Positions 33,802 through 45,348 of a stretch of DNA of 64,000 nt are shown here, in pieces (the first letter of the stretch is position 1; the number at the start of each line of letters is the position of its first letter). Source of the stretch: Panicum virgatum (lineage: Eukaryota; Streptophyta; Magnoliopsida; Poales; Poaceae); the NCBI RefSeq assembly GCF_016808335.1, contig NC_053147.1:66462960-66526959 (forward strand), read 5' to 3'. Both the position numbers and the translations under genes were made by a program. The notes beneath the pieces are model-generated. The model worked only from the letters and a program-made list of their open reading frames with translations, searched no databases and had not been told where the DNA came from.

Positions 33802-36800
33802 ATGGTGGGGACCGCCGGCGGCGGCGCTGAGGAGGCGGTGCGGCGGTGGGTGGAGGCCGGCGGCGGGCGCCTCGTGCTGGACGGTGGGCTGGCCACGGAG
33901 CTCGAGGCCAACGGCGCCGACCTCAACGACCCGCTCTGGAGCGCCAAGTGCCTCCTCGCATCCCCGCACCTCATCCGCAAGGCAAGCCGCACCACGCCAC
34001 CACCTTTCCCCCAAAAAACTACCACTCTTCCGGTGAAGCAGATTTAGTTGGTGTTCTACTTTTTTTTTGATTCGTTCGATCTTTGTCTTCTGTTCTTGGA
34101 GGAAAAACTAAAGCTCGCGGCGATGCGGCCTGCAAAAATCTAATATTTTTCCCTTTTTTTGTCCCAAGATTGGGAACAAAATTAACAATTGAAACTCCAC
34201 GAGTAGTCAAGATTGTGATATCGTTGGGACGACAATTCACCACTATAATTTACACGGAAGTGTGGGGAGCATTCTTTTCCTAGTTCCAAGGGTGTTGGAA
34301 CTGGAAGGAAATATCGCCGTATAAAAAGAATATGGGGAATGTCCCCACAGCTCCAATAGAGTAGGTAGGCTAGTACCACGACTAGTCAAGAACAGGGCAG
34401 TAGCATGGTACTCCTATGCTGGCATATGGGCTTGTGGTGGGGATTGGACTAAAAGATCGATAATTCATGCTTTTCTGCCGAATTTGCTCATGCATCAAGA
34501 GACAGTTTATGCTACCTACCGAATTTGGTGGGCATTCAGGAACAAATTTTGCTTTTTGATGATTTTGAGCTTGCTCTGGACCACTCTTAGGCAGTTTGGC
34601 ACAGACTGTATGGCCGCATCGCAATCATGTATTTGCTGACTGGTCCAGCGTATCAAATTCCCAGATCTTATCCAGACTTAGACTTATCCTCAACCGAGTC
34701 TATCACAATGGCGCTCAGAATTCAGAAATCAGAGTAAAGTTCATCTCCAGTCCTTAAACTTGTCTGATTGCGTTACTTAGGTCCCTATACTCTCAAATTG
34801 CAGATCTGGCTCCCTAAACTTGGCCTCAGGTGTCGTTTAGGTCCTTGTACTCTTAAAATGCAGATCTTACCCCCTAAACTTGGGTTTGTATGTCGTCTAG
34901 GTCTATATACTCCCAGAATATGGTGTCATCCAATCAATAAAGTATGATAGGATCAAATTGTTATGCTTTCAAGCAAGCCATTACACTCATTGTCTTCTCT
35001 TTTGACTCATTTTGTTGCCATGGCGTGTTTCTAAGCCTTTGATTCTAGTTTGCAAAGTACAGCTACGAGTTATTAAATTTTTGAACAATCTTCCAAGAAT
35101 AGAGCATGGCTGCCATGTACATCTAGCAAGATAGGAATTGCGTCAGAAGTGAAAAATCATCAAGCTTTCTAGATTGATAATCATCAATATTCTCTACACA
35201 TGCTAAGCAAAAAATTAATTTATTTGAGTATAATTAAGTTATATTTATAAAAAATAAGCAATATAATTGGAATGATGCTGCATTTTGAGAGTATTGATCC
35301 TAGATGACAACCGAAGCCAAGTTTAAGGGTCCAGGTATGTATTTTGAAAGTACAGGGACTTTTGATGGCCCCTGAAACCAAGTTTAAGGTGCTAAATATG
35401 CAATTTGAGAGTATATGGACCTAAGTGACACATACAAACAAGTTTACGGACCATTCCTGCACTTTACTCCAGAAATCAGGACCCATGTTTGACTTAAATC
35501 ATGGAAGCTGGACTTACGTGTGTAAACTTCTAGGTTAGCAGTGAACTATTAGGTGTAATGAGAAATCAAAGTAAAAAGGGTATGAAATAGCAAATTCTTG
35601 TGGTGATCAGTTGTTCAAATCTCTTTGTTGTTTCAGCAGTTACAAAAGGGCGTACCCAGTGCCGTAGGCTTCCCGCACTGTGCGGGGTCTGGGGAAGGGT
35701 TGTTTTTAAGCCCCAAGCCTTACCCACACAAATGTGCAGAGGCTGGGGCTTGAACCCGGGACCTTCCGGTTACAGACGGTAGGCTCTACCGCTGCACCAG
35801 GCCCGCCCTTACCTAAGAAACATTTCTCTCTCTCTCTCTCTCTTGAATTTTGATTTAAATAGTTATGCTTTCATACGCAAACAGCAATTTTTGGATTGTT
35901 ATGGCATATTAACGCCCCTTTGTTTACTTTTGGTGAAACAGGTCCATATGGACTACCTAGAAGCTGGTGCAAACATTATAATCACAGCATCATATCAGGT
36001 TCCAAGCTGGAACACCATACTTCTTAGTTTTATGTGATGTTCATTTGTCAACAGTACTGACTGTCATCTTGGATATTGCAGGCCACGATTCAAGGGTTTG
36101 AGTCAAAGGGTTTTTCAAAAGAACAAAGTGAAAACTTACTAACAAAGAGTGTCAAGATTGCACAGGAAGCTCGTGAGATGTTCCTGAAGGAACATTTAGA
36201 TCAATCCATTCCTGCACAAAAACCTATTCTGGTTGCAGCTTCTATAGGAAGTTATGGGGCTTATCTTGCTGATGGCTCTGAGTACAGGTATTTAACTACT
36301 TAACTACAAAGAACATGTTTTCACATACGAATGCCAGACTTTGACTTCTATTTTGCTGAAATTAGTGGGGACTATGGTGAAGCTGGTACAGTAGAATTCC
36401 TGAAAGATTTTCATCGGCGGAGGCTTCAGGTTCTTGCTGAAGCAGGTCCTGATTTGATTGCTTTTGAAACGATCCCCAACAAACTTGAAGCTCAGGTCTA
36501 CTATTTTGTGATCTTAATCTTTTGCCTTGCACTTTATACTCATCCTTGTCAAGTCTCTGATCGTTGGCTAGTTTTGTCTTTTAGGCATATGTTGAACTTC
36601 TTGAGGAATGTAACATACATATCCCTGCATGGTTTTCCTTCAACTCAAAAGATGGAGTTAATATTGTAAGTGGAGACTCGTTGATTGAATGTGCTACTAT
36701 TGCTGACAAGTGTGCAAAGGTTGGTGCTGTTGGGATAAATTGCACACCTCCAAGTTTTATTCATGGACTGATACTCTCCATTCGAAAGGTATGCACCACC

Positions 36801-39800
36801 TTATGCCCTCAATTACAAAATTAGTTCCTCCTAAGCATACAAAGTGCATATCAATGATTTGCATTCTTGTTTCTCTTACACATTGCACAGATCATTGTGT
36901 TGAGCAGGCTGCAGTTCTATTTATTTGACTTGCTATGTTTAATTACCACAGATCACAGACAAGCCTATTCTGATATATCCCAACAGTGGAGAAAGATATG
37001 ATGGTGAGAAAAAGGAGTGGGTGGTAAGTTCATCCGGCGCACTTAAGCTTATTCTTACAGCAGCTATCTTCTTTGGAACATGAAAAAATGAAAATGAAAT
37101 ACCTGGTTTTATTTCTTTTTCTTTTTCTTTTGTCTTTGCTGTTTGGGTTTTCATTCCACCAAAGTTAGAAATGTAAATGCATGCAAGTCCTTCCCTAGGT
37201 GCAAGGAAAGTTGTACTAGAACAGCTTATCGTTATCCCTTCCTTTTCCCACGAACAACATGGCTGTTTGTTGGTGTATATTGAGCTCATGTGTATAGAGG
37301 CCCATGTATATGAATTATATATACTCACCCTTCTAGGGTTGGAGGAATACATCCATTATTCCCTCCTACATGGTATCATTAGCCTAGGATTAGCCTCTCT
37401 CTCCTCTCTCCCAGCCGCCGCCGCCGCCGCCGGTAGCCATGGCCGGCCGCCGGCACCTCCACTCCCCTCCTCCTTCCCTCCCCTCCCCCCTCCTCCTCCC
37501 CTGCGCCGAGCGCCGCCGCTGCAGCAGGAGATGCGGCCCGATCCGCCGCCGTCCTGAGCGCCGCGGACGCCGCCGCCGCGGCAGGGGCCGCGGGCGCCAC
37601 TCTGGGCGCGGGATCTGCCGCCTCCTCTGCGTGGGCCGCCGGCGCCGCTTGGCCCTAGCTCCGGCCGGCGGTTGCCCTTGCCCTGCTCGAGCCCGCGCCC
37701 GACGGCGCCGCCGCCGCCGCTGCTGGCGCGGCTGCCAGGGCTGCGGGCGCATGGGGAGCCGATTTCCACCCACCGCCGCTCCAGGCGCCGCCTCCTCCCC
37801 TGCATGCGCCGCCTCCTCCCCTGCGGCGCCGCCCCTGCCCCTGATGCAGCCCGATCCGGCAGGGGCCGCGGGGGCTGCGGGTACTGGCGCCGCGGGGAGC
37901 CCTGCGGCCGCCGCGCAGGCCGCCGCGCCACCGTCGCCGCCGGGAAGCAGCCTGCTGACGCCGCCCTCCGCGGGTAGCAGGCCGACGCCGCTCTCGCCGC
38001 TGCTCTCGCCGCGGCCCTCTTCGCCGCCAAGTCGGAGGCTTCGGCGGCCCAGGAGCGGGTCCGCGTGGCTGCCCTCGCCTGGGAGCGCGAGCGCGCCACG
38101 GCCGACGTCCTCGCTCTCCGGGTCGCCGAGGCGGAGCGCTTCCTCCGCGTCTCCTCCGGCCAGCCCGTCGACCCCGAGCACGGTGCCTCTTCCTCCCACC
38201 AGGCTCCGCCCGCTGGATCTGGAGCCCGGTACGACCCGACCGACCCCATGGTCGCCCAGCTCCACCTCCAGGCCGCCGGTGTCCAGAACATCAGGGCCCT
38301 GGTCTTCGTCCTCCTCGACCCCGCGTCCTCCTCCTACGGCCGCTGGCGGGACCAGGTCCTCCTCACCCTCCGCCGCTACGCCCTCGACGACCACATCCTC
38401 GTCGACTCGTCGATCGAGGCGCGGGACGTGGCGTGGCTGCGCCTCGACAGCGTCGCCATGTCTTGGATCTTCGGGACCATCTCTCTAGATCTTCAGGACC
38501 TCATCAGGACCCACGGCGGCACCGCGTGGCAGGCCTGGGTGGCGCTCGAGGGGCAGTTCCTCGGCAACGCCGAGTACCGCGCCCTCCAGCTCGCCGCCAC
38601 CTTCCGCACTTTCGTGCAGGGGGACCTCTCCGTCGGTGAGTACTGCCGGCGGATGAAGAGCTTGGCCGATGCTCTTCACGACCTCGGGGATCCGGTGTCC
38701 GATCGGGTCTTGGTGCACAATGTCCTGTGGGGCCTGAGCAGCACCTACGACCACCTGAAGAGCTGGATCGCCCGCCAGAGGCCCTTCCCCACCTTCCTGC
38801 AGGTCCGGGACGACCTCGCCCTCGAGATCACCAGGGGTCTCGCGCCCGGATCGTCCTCGCCCACCCACTGCGCTCGTTGCTGCTCCACCGGCTTCCTCCG
38901 CTGCTCTTGCCACCTCCCTCCTTGGTGCTGCTCCCGCCGGGCAGACCGAAGGAGGGGGGGCGTGGACGTCGCCGGGGGGGGGGGGGGGACGGGGTGGTGG
39001 TGGTGGCACTGGTTGCCCTGCTTCTGGGGGTACCGGTACCGGTGGGGGCCGTCAGGGCGCGCCAACTCCGGCTCCCGCTCCTGCCCCTGGAGGTACGCCC
39101 TGGCCATCCTTCAGCAACCCAAGGTCAGGGCGCATCTCGATGTGGCCGTTCCAAGGTCCGGGAGGGGGGGCTCGTCCTAAGCTCTAGCCAGCGGCCATGT
39201 TCACTGGCGCTGCTCCACTCTTCGCGCTGTCCTGGACCCTGCCCGCTCAGCCCAGCCAGCAGCCGACCTGGCCTGGGGGGTGGGACCAGACCGCTTTGGC
39301 GCAGTCCTTCAGCACCATGGGACTGACGCTGCCGGCCAGCACCGAGTGGATCGCCGACTCGGGTGCCTCGTTCCACACCACTCCTGATGCCGGTATCTTC
39401 TCTTCTGTCCGACCCTCACACCCCTCTTGTCCTTCTATCATGGCTGGTGATGCCTTCCTGTCACCGCCGTGGGTTCTGCTCCTCATCTTTCTAATGTTCT
39501 TGTTGCTTCTCAAATGGTTCACAACTTTCTTTCTATTCGCCAGTTTACTGCTGACAACTCATGTTCTATCGAATTTGATTCCTCTGCTCTTACTGTGAAG
39601 GATTCGGCTTCCCGGCGTCCGCTCCTCCGATGTGACAGCCCGGGGCCCCTTTACACTCTTCGGCTTCCTGCTTCCGCTGCCTCGCCTTCGGCTTTTTCGT
39701 CTACTGCTTTTGCCGTGACGCCTTCTTCCACCACCTGGCACCGCCGGCTTGGTCACCCCGGCCGTGACGTTTTGGCTTAGCTCAGTCGTAGTACCGATGT

Positions 39801-42800
39801 TCCATGTACTAGGGCTCTTGCTGAGCACCTCTGTCATGCGTGCCAGTTAGGTCGTCATGTTAGACTTTTGTTTTCTTCTTCTTCGCATGCTGCGCATGCT
39901 TTTGATCTGATTTACTGTGACCTGTGGACATCTCCTGTACTCAGCATGTCTGGCTATAAATATTATCCGGTCATTGTTGATGATTTTTCTCATTACTCTT
40001 GGACTTTCCCTTTGCGCGCCAAGTCTGAGACCTTCCCCACCCTCCTCCACTTCTTTGTCTGGTTGTCCACTCAGTTCGGCCTCACCGTTAAGACCGTCCA
40101 GTGTGACAATGGGCGGGAGTTCGATAACTCCACTTTCCGGTCCTTCTTCCTGTCTCGGGGTGTTCAGCTGCGTATGTCTTGTCCGTATACCTCTCCTTAG
40201 AACGGCAAGGTTGAGCGGATGATTCGCACGATGAACGACGTCGTGCGCACCCTTCTGATCTAGGCTTCTCTGCCCCTGCGCTTCTGGGCTGAGAGCCTCC
40301 ACACTGCCACCTACCTGCTCAACCGCCTTCCGTCTACTGCTTCTCCTGCTCCCACTCCACACCACGCTTTCTTCGGCACCCCTCCTCTCTACGACCACCT
40401 TTGGGTCTTCGGGTGTGCGTATTACCCTAACACTTCCGCCACCGCTTCTCACAAGCTGGCGCCCCGCTCGACTCGTTGTGTGTTCCTCGGGTACTCCCTT
40501 GACCACAAGGGGTACCGATATTTTGACCTCACCTCTCGTCGCGTTCTGATCTCCCGACACGTCGTCTTTGACGAGTCGGATTTTCCCTACTCCTCCTCCA
40601 CACCTTCTCTTGACCCCGAGCTGGAGTCTCTGTTTCCGACTGACCCGGTGGTTCAGCCACCGTAACCTGTCTGTCCTTTTCCTGCAGGTTTTCCCGGCAC
40701 GCCGGCACCGCTTCCGGTGATCCCTGCTGCGCCGAGCGCGGCCCCGGTGTCTCCCCCTGCACTTGCGCGGTACGCTCAGCCGGTGCAGGTGTACTGGCGT
40801 CGCTCGGCGCCGCAGTGGTACGCTGAGCCGATGCAGGTGTACCTGCTCCGGAGGCTCCTGCGGCGCCGTCGTCGCCGCCGCCTCCTCCAGCTCCCTCTCG
40901 AGCCGAGCCGGAGGTGTACACCCGCCAGTCATCTATCGGGATCCTCGGCATATCCATCCCATGGTGACTTGGCGGATGACGTCTCAGGCCGCGACTCTCT
41001 CCGCCACCGAGGGAGAGCCGCGGGTCTCTCTAGTACCCTCCTATGTCCGCGACGCCTTGGCGGAGCCTCACTGGCGTCGCGCGATGGAAGAGGAGTACGC
41101 GGCTCTTTTTGCCAACCAGACATGGGACCTCGTGCCGCGTCCGTCTGGTTGCAATGTGGTGACTGGCAAGTGGATCTGGACGCATAAGCGTCGGGCTGAT
41201 GGCACACTGGAGCGCTACAAGGCTCGCTGGGTTCTCCGGGGGTTCACTCAGCGGCCTGGTGTGGACTATGATGAGACCTTCAGCCCAGTCGTGAAGCCCG
41301 CTAAGGTGCGCACGGTCCTCTCGCTTGCGCTCTCGCGCTCTTGGCCTGTGCACCAGCTGGACGTGAAGAATGCGTTTCTTCACGGAACTCAGTCAGAGAC
41401 TGTTTACTGCTCTCAGCCAGCGGGATTTGTGGACTCGAGTCGTCCGGATATGGTCTGCCGGCATAACAAATCTCTCTATGGATTGAAGCAGGCTCCTCGG
41501 TTTTGTTACTCTCGGTTCGCCACGTTCTTGCTGACATTGGGGTTCATCGAGGCCAAGTTTGACACGTCTCTCTTTGTCTATCGCCGTGGGGATGAGGCTG
41601 CATATCTGCTGTTCTATGTCGATGATATTGTGCTCACAGCCTCCAGTCAGCAATTGCTTCAGAGTGTCATCTCCTCGCTGCAGCAGGAGTTCGCTATGAA
41701 GGATTTTGGTTAGCTCCACCACTTTTTGGGCGTCACTGTTGAGCCTTGCCCGTCTGGTCTTCTCCTTCACTAGCGGCAGTACGCACTTGATATCCTGGAG
41801 CGAGCTGGGATGACTGATTGCAAGCCCTGCTCCACTCCTGTCGACACTCAGACGAAGCTGTCTGCTGATCTGGGTGATCCGGTGGCTGATCCTACTGCCT
41901 ACCAGAGTCTGGCCGGCACGTTGCAGTACCTTACCTTCACTAGGCCGGACCTCACCTACGCTGTCCAGCAGGTCTGTCTCCATATGCATGATCCCCGGGA
42001 GTCACACCTTGCTGTGCTGAAGCGTCTCCTCCGCTACGTCCGTGGCACAGTGGATCTCGGTCTGGTGCTTCACCGCTCGTCCTCTGCTGAGCTGGTGGTC
42101 TACACCGACGATGACTGGGCTGGCTGTCCGGACACTCGTCGCTCCACCTCTGGCTACGCCGTCTTCCTGGGCGGCAACCTGGTCTCCTGGTCGGCCAAGC
42201 GGCAGCCAGTTGTCTCCCGCTCCAGTGCCGAGGCGGAGTACCGGGCTGTCGCTAACGGCGTGGCGGAGGCGTCCTGGCTACGACAGCTCTTGGCGGAGCT
42301 CCACAGCCCGCTCGCCAAGAGCACGCTCGTCTACTGTGACAACGTCAGTGCCGTGTATCTCACCACCAACCCCGTCCAGCATCAGCGGACGAAGCATGTG
42401 GAGATTGACCCGCACTTCGTGCGTGACAGAGTCGCCATCGGCGATGTTCGGGTACTCCATGTCCCGACTACCTCCCAGTTTGCTGACATCTTCACCAAGG
42501 GGCTGCCCTCCTCGACCTTTTCAGAGTTTCGCTCCAGCCTCAACGTAGCCAGTGGTTAGTTGTGGCTGCCGGGGGGGGGGCGGTATTAGCCCTTTGTACT
42601 CTCTTCTTGTTCAGTCTTGAACACCGCTGCGCTGGTTGTTCAAACTGCGGGGGGGGGGGGGGGTTGCCGTGTTGGCTTTCTTGTTGTCCAGTCTTGAACA
42701 CCGCTGTGTCGGTAGTTCAGACTGCGGGGGGGGGGGGGGGTGTTGGTGTATATTGAGCTCATGTGTATAGAGGCCCATGTATAGGAATTATATATACCTA

Positions 42801-43231
42801 CCCTTCTAAGGTTGGAGGAATACATCCATTATTCTCTCCTACACTGTTCAGTCTAGTATTTGTGGGGGACATTATGAAGGAGAGATGCATTCTCTTATTC
42901 CTTTTCCTTTTGGATACATATGCATAGCCAACATTGTGCATTTTCTCCCTTCTCATGTTCAGTATTTTTTTCATGTTAAATACAAGCCATCCTTAAGCCA
43001 AATAGAGTATGTCAAAACAAACATGGGGTGGTCTGAACTCTGGAAGTTCCATATGCTGTGCAGGAATCCACTGGTGTATCAGATGGTGATTTTGTTTCCT
43101 ATGTAAGTGAATGGTGCAAAGATGGGGCTGCCCTTATCGGAGGTTGCTGCAGGACAACTCCAAACACCATCAGGGCCATTCAGAGAACTCTAAACCAAGG
43201 CTCCAACACGCTGCAGTTACCTGTGGCATAG
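33802..43231 (+). CDS. HMT: Homocysteine S-methyltransferase (S-methylmethionine-dependent)
   Basis: The 338-residue cytosolic enzyme would transfer a methyl group from S-methylmethionine (or AdoMet) to homocysteine, giving methionine in the S-methylmethionine cycle. Exons: 33802-33981, 35942-35998, 36082-36287, 36366-36495, 36585-36788, 36952-37023, 43064-43231; all join in frame. Family motifs are [15 protein letters not shown] near the N-terminus, [31 protein letters not shown] and FETIPN. The three zinc-binding cysteines are Cys244 (VGINCTPPS) and Cys311-Cys312 (GGCCRTTP). Length fits plant HMTs. The ATG follows a GC-rich leader and a TATA box. Intron 1 starts with GC and holds a MULE-like element and an Au SINE. 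Intron 6 is 6 kb long because of a copia insertion. No disabling change was found. Confidence 0.93.
34732..35469. mobile_element. Non-autonomous MULE-like element in HMT intron 1
   Basis: The 738-bp element starts GAGTAAAGTTCATC and ends in the inverted form (GAGTAAAGTGCAGG). Both are flanked by CAGAAATCA (34723-34731, 35470-35478), a 9-bp duplication typical of Mutator-like elements. Long imperfect inverted arms are made of repeats such as AGGTCCCTATACTCTCAAAT and CCCTAAACTTGG. No coding region is present. Confidence 0.75.
35644..35808 (-). mobile_element. Au SINE in HMT intron 1
   Basis: On the - strand the sequence starts GGCGGGCCTGGTGCAGCGGT (A box) and has the B box GGGTTCAAGCC. It ends in GGGTACGCCCTTTT, the usual end of Au SINEs of grasses. 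TTAC flanks both sides (35640-35643, 35809-35812), a short possible target duplication. It is antisense to HMT. Confidence 0.8.
35824..35844. repeat. (CT)n microsatellite
   Basis: About nine TC units lie between the SINE and exon 2 of HMT, in pyrimidine-rich intron sequence. Confidence 0.85.
37268..37370 (+). repeat. 5' LTR of the copia element
   Basis: This is a 103-bp repeat beginning TGTTGGTGTATATTGAGC, with a possible TATA (ATTATATATAC, about 37315). It is followed at once by the primer binding site. Confidence 0.9.
38065..39180 (+). pseudogene. copia gag
   Basis: The frame reads a UBN2-type gag: [19 protein letters not shown], then [20 protein letters not shown] and [18 protein letters not shown]. 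It would form the particle that packages the element RNA. The coding frame probably starts further upstream in the Ala-rich region (from about 37440). The frame loses sense after about 38870, and a G-run at 38977-38990 marks another length change. The zinc knuckle is not readable. GC content is very high, which produces long spurious frames on both strands. Confidence 0.75.
39197..42559 (+). pseudogene. copia pol (protease, integrase, reverse transcriptase, RNase H)
   Basis: Domains in order: protease ([14 protein letters not shown], about 39350); GAG-pre-integrase ([12 protein letters not shown], about 39740) and integrase core ([11 protein letters not shown] ... [10 protein letters not shown]); reverse transcriptase ([31 protein letters not shown], and the active site [11 protein letters not shown] at about 41610-41640); RNase H ([29 protein letters not shown]). 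TAG stops lie at 39778, 40198, 40261, 41711 and 41771, plus TAA at 40663. There are frameshifts near 39465 and in the 40665-40990 linker. The product is therefore not made. The final stop is at 42557-42559. Confidence 0.88.
42571..42740 (+). repeat. Tandemly repeated G-runs and polypurine-tract region before the 3' LTR
   Basis: G-runs of 10, 15 and 15 lie at 42571-42580, 42649-42663 and 42726-42740. The last two end a roughly 75-bp unit present twice (containing CAGTCTTGAACACCGCTG and AGACTGCG or AAACTGCG). The last run touches the LTR, where plus-strand priming would start. Confidence 0.75.
42741..42843 (+). repeat. 3' LTR of the copia element
   Basis: This matches the 5' LTR with about five differences in 103 bp, so the insertion is not very recent. 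It is preceded by a run of 15 G. Confidence 0.9.
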
Positions 43232-43743
43232 AGCTGTGCTATACTTCCAGATGCGTATCTCCTCACGGTTACCTTGACCAGCGGCCTGATGTACTGTTGC
43301 ATATCCTGCAAATGAGATGGTTCTGCACCTATGTCTGTAAATTCTGGTGTATTTCTGAGTTCTTAAGCTTTTGCACTTGGAGGTACAGCTAGGGAAAGGA
43401 TATGAAGCAACATGATGATCGAGTTCTACTGAGTGGGTGAATCAACTTGCGGCTGAGTTGATTAAGCTTTATTATCAGTACTAAGAGTTCAAGAGTTTGT
43501 ACAACTGAGAGTTGCTTTGGAGATGCTTTCTTGCAAAGAGTACTTCCAGTTCCCTGTGAAATATTTGTTAAACCATGAGTTTCATCGGATAAATATATGA
43601 ATGTCCTGAATTGAAAAGTTCTTTTATTTTGTCACCGCCGAGCTTCTGTGAGGGTGCCATCAATTTTAGACTTCGGGGGGGGGGGGGGGGGGGGGTCCTC
43701 ACTGGTATTCCAGAAGTACAATACCAGCTTTCTTTAGTAAATT
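43232..43743. other. HMT 3' flank with a 21-G run
   Basis: The region probably contains the HMT 3' UTR. A homopolymer of 21 G lies at 43675-43695, just left of the Pumilio relic. No other feature was recognised. Confidence 0.55.
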
Positions 43744-45348
43744 GGATGACATCAAACTGCTAAGAATTTTTCCCACTGATAACAGATCGAGTAGCACAGG
43801 CTTACCGCCTTGTGTTCACGCAATAATGTATCCAAGCAAAGGTTCATAACATGGTATCCATTAGGATCTGTCATCAAAGGAATTGTTATGTGGCTCGATG
43901 CAGTCACAACCATCGAAGCAGCCTCTGTCACACCTATCGAAGCCGCCTTTGTGGTAGCTATAGTCTCGATGACCTTTTGCATTACACGAGTCCTGAAATT
44001 TTATCTCTAAAAGATAAGAGACTAAAGCAGTAAATATTAGTGATGAAATAGCAACGATCAGATTATGTTCATACCCATGCGCGTTGCAACAAATTTTAAT
44101 AAGCTCTGCAGGTGCTTTGGTAATTTCATAAATTATGCGCATCCTTCAATCATTGATTCCAAGAATATTCTGCACCAAAAAGTTGGCAACCGGATCAGAT
44201 TATGTTCACCAATATGATCAATTATTCCATAAAAGACTTTATCAGCATCCTCTTGAGTGCCTTCTGTTAATATTTTCAGCAGAAAGTGGAAGTTTTTCTG
44301 CTCCTTAGCTAGGATACATATTCTTCCAACAACTTCATCAACTGTCAGCTCAGTTTTTTATGAAAGTAACTGGAGCATGGAATTACTACTCTGAATGCCA
44401 AGGTGGTCATGACCATAACCATTAATCCTGTGGTCCATATCAGCATAGCCATTAACTGAGGGAGCAAACTTGATAGCTCTAACTGAATTTCCAACATCAT
44501 GACTCCTCAGGAAGCTTTCTGGATAACTGCCTGTGTTGAATCTACCAGATGTCTGATGATGCGAGAAACCTAGTCTATATGGATGAGCAAGGTAATCTGT
44601 TTGCTGATGATGCGAAAAACCTTGTCCAGATGGATGGAAATACTTTTCAGCTTGCTGACGATTGCGAAAATCACCGCTGCCACATGAACTGTCAGTGTAA
44701 GATGTAATGCGTAGGCTGTCTGTGAATGTATTATTCAGCCAGTTATTTCTGTTCTGAAAAGCAGCAACATTGAAGTAAGGATACCCATTTTCCAGCCCAT
44801 GAGAATTTGGTGTTCCAATATACGAGGATGGGACATTTGCAGGATTACAAACTGCAGCATGTTCATTTCATCTATGTTGATAAACATCAAAACCAGAAAC
44901 TTGTTGCATTTGTGGTTGCACAACAGAGTATGGTTGTACACCATGTGGCCATACGAAGTTTGAGCTTACATTCTGATTATGGGGCCTGTACATCTGAGAT
45001 TGCTCATCAACATAACATTGTTGCTGGAAGGGTGAAGCAGATGCAGTTGATGGGTGGTAAGGAACACCAAAATTGCAATTCAAGCTTTTCAGCCCAGAGG
45101 TTCTTGAAAAATTCCCCAAGTGCGCTGGAAACCCATAACCTTGTTCTTGGTGTTCGACATCAGACTTTTGCTTAGCATGTGCTACACTAAACTGTGGAGG
45201 CAGGGAATCATCTTGGCGTTGTTGCAGGCACATGTTGCTTGTTTGGGGTAACATCCACATGTCCAGATGGATGGTGTCCGTTTGTCAGTGCCACATTGTG
45301 ATGGCTGGTAGGCGGATCATCTGCACGGGTCTTGAAACCGAGAGTCAT
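43744..45348 (-). pseudogene. Truncated Pumilio-family (PUF) RNA-binding protein gene
   Basis: PUF proteins bind specific mRNAs with eight helical repeats and usually repress them. From ATG at 45348 the - strand reads a long non-repeat N-terminal region. A PUF entry motif (ELTVDEVVGRICILAKEQKN) and repeat segments follow: DPVANFLVQNIL, RMRIIYEITKAPAELIKICC, then after an intron RVMQKVIETIATTK and DPNGYHVMNLCLDTLLREH. Only about three of eight repeats remain, and the 3' part is missing next to the G-run. Defects: a frameshift near 45200, TGA at about 44870, TAA at about 44360, a one-base loss near 44190 and TGA near 44145. The donor and acceptor of the intron between CNAHG and TRVMQ are kept. 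It starts about 290 bp downstream of RPN6 on the same strand. Confidence 0.78.

Larger units (their letters stand above)
37268..42843 (+). mobile_element. Ty1-copia retrotransposon with very short LTRs in HMT intron 6
   Basis: The element is 5576 bp long and flanked by CTGTT (37263-37267, 42844-42848). LTRs are only 103 bp (37268-37370, 42741-42843), begin TGTTGG and end ACA, and differ at about five sites. A tRNA-Met-type primer binding site (TGGTATCATTAG) follows the left LTR and a G-run polypurine tract precedes the right one. Domain order gag, protease, integrase, reverse transcriptase, RNase H fixes it as Ty1-copia. It is in sense with HMT and carries several stops and frameshifts. Confidence 0.93.

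Noticed and set aside
33562..34047. 161-codon + frame spanning the HMT leader
   Set aside because: Its coding sense starts at the ATG at 33802. The upstream part is promoter and leader with a TATA box, and the end runs into intron 1.
35740..35808. Possible tRNA gene on the - strand
   Set aside because: It is the head of an Au SINE; the sequence continues into the known SINE body and end.
37356..38488. Long open frames on both strands (311-349 codons) rich in Ala, Arg and Pro
   Set aside because: They lie in the extremely GC-rich gag leader of the copia element, where stops are rare in all frames. Only the frame with gag motifs (38065 on) has family support.
39847..40957. Long - strand open frames opposite copia pol (361 and 142 codons)
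   Set aside because: They are antisense shadows of integrase and reverse-transcriptase coding sequence with no domain of their own.
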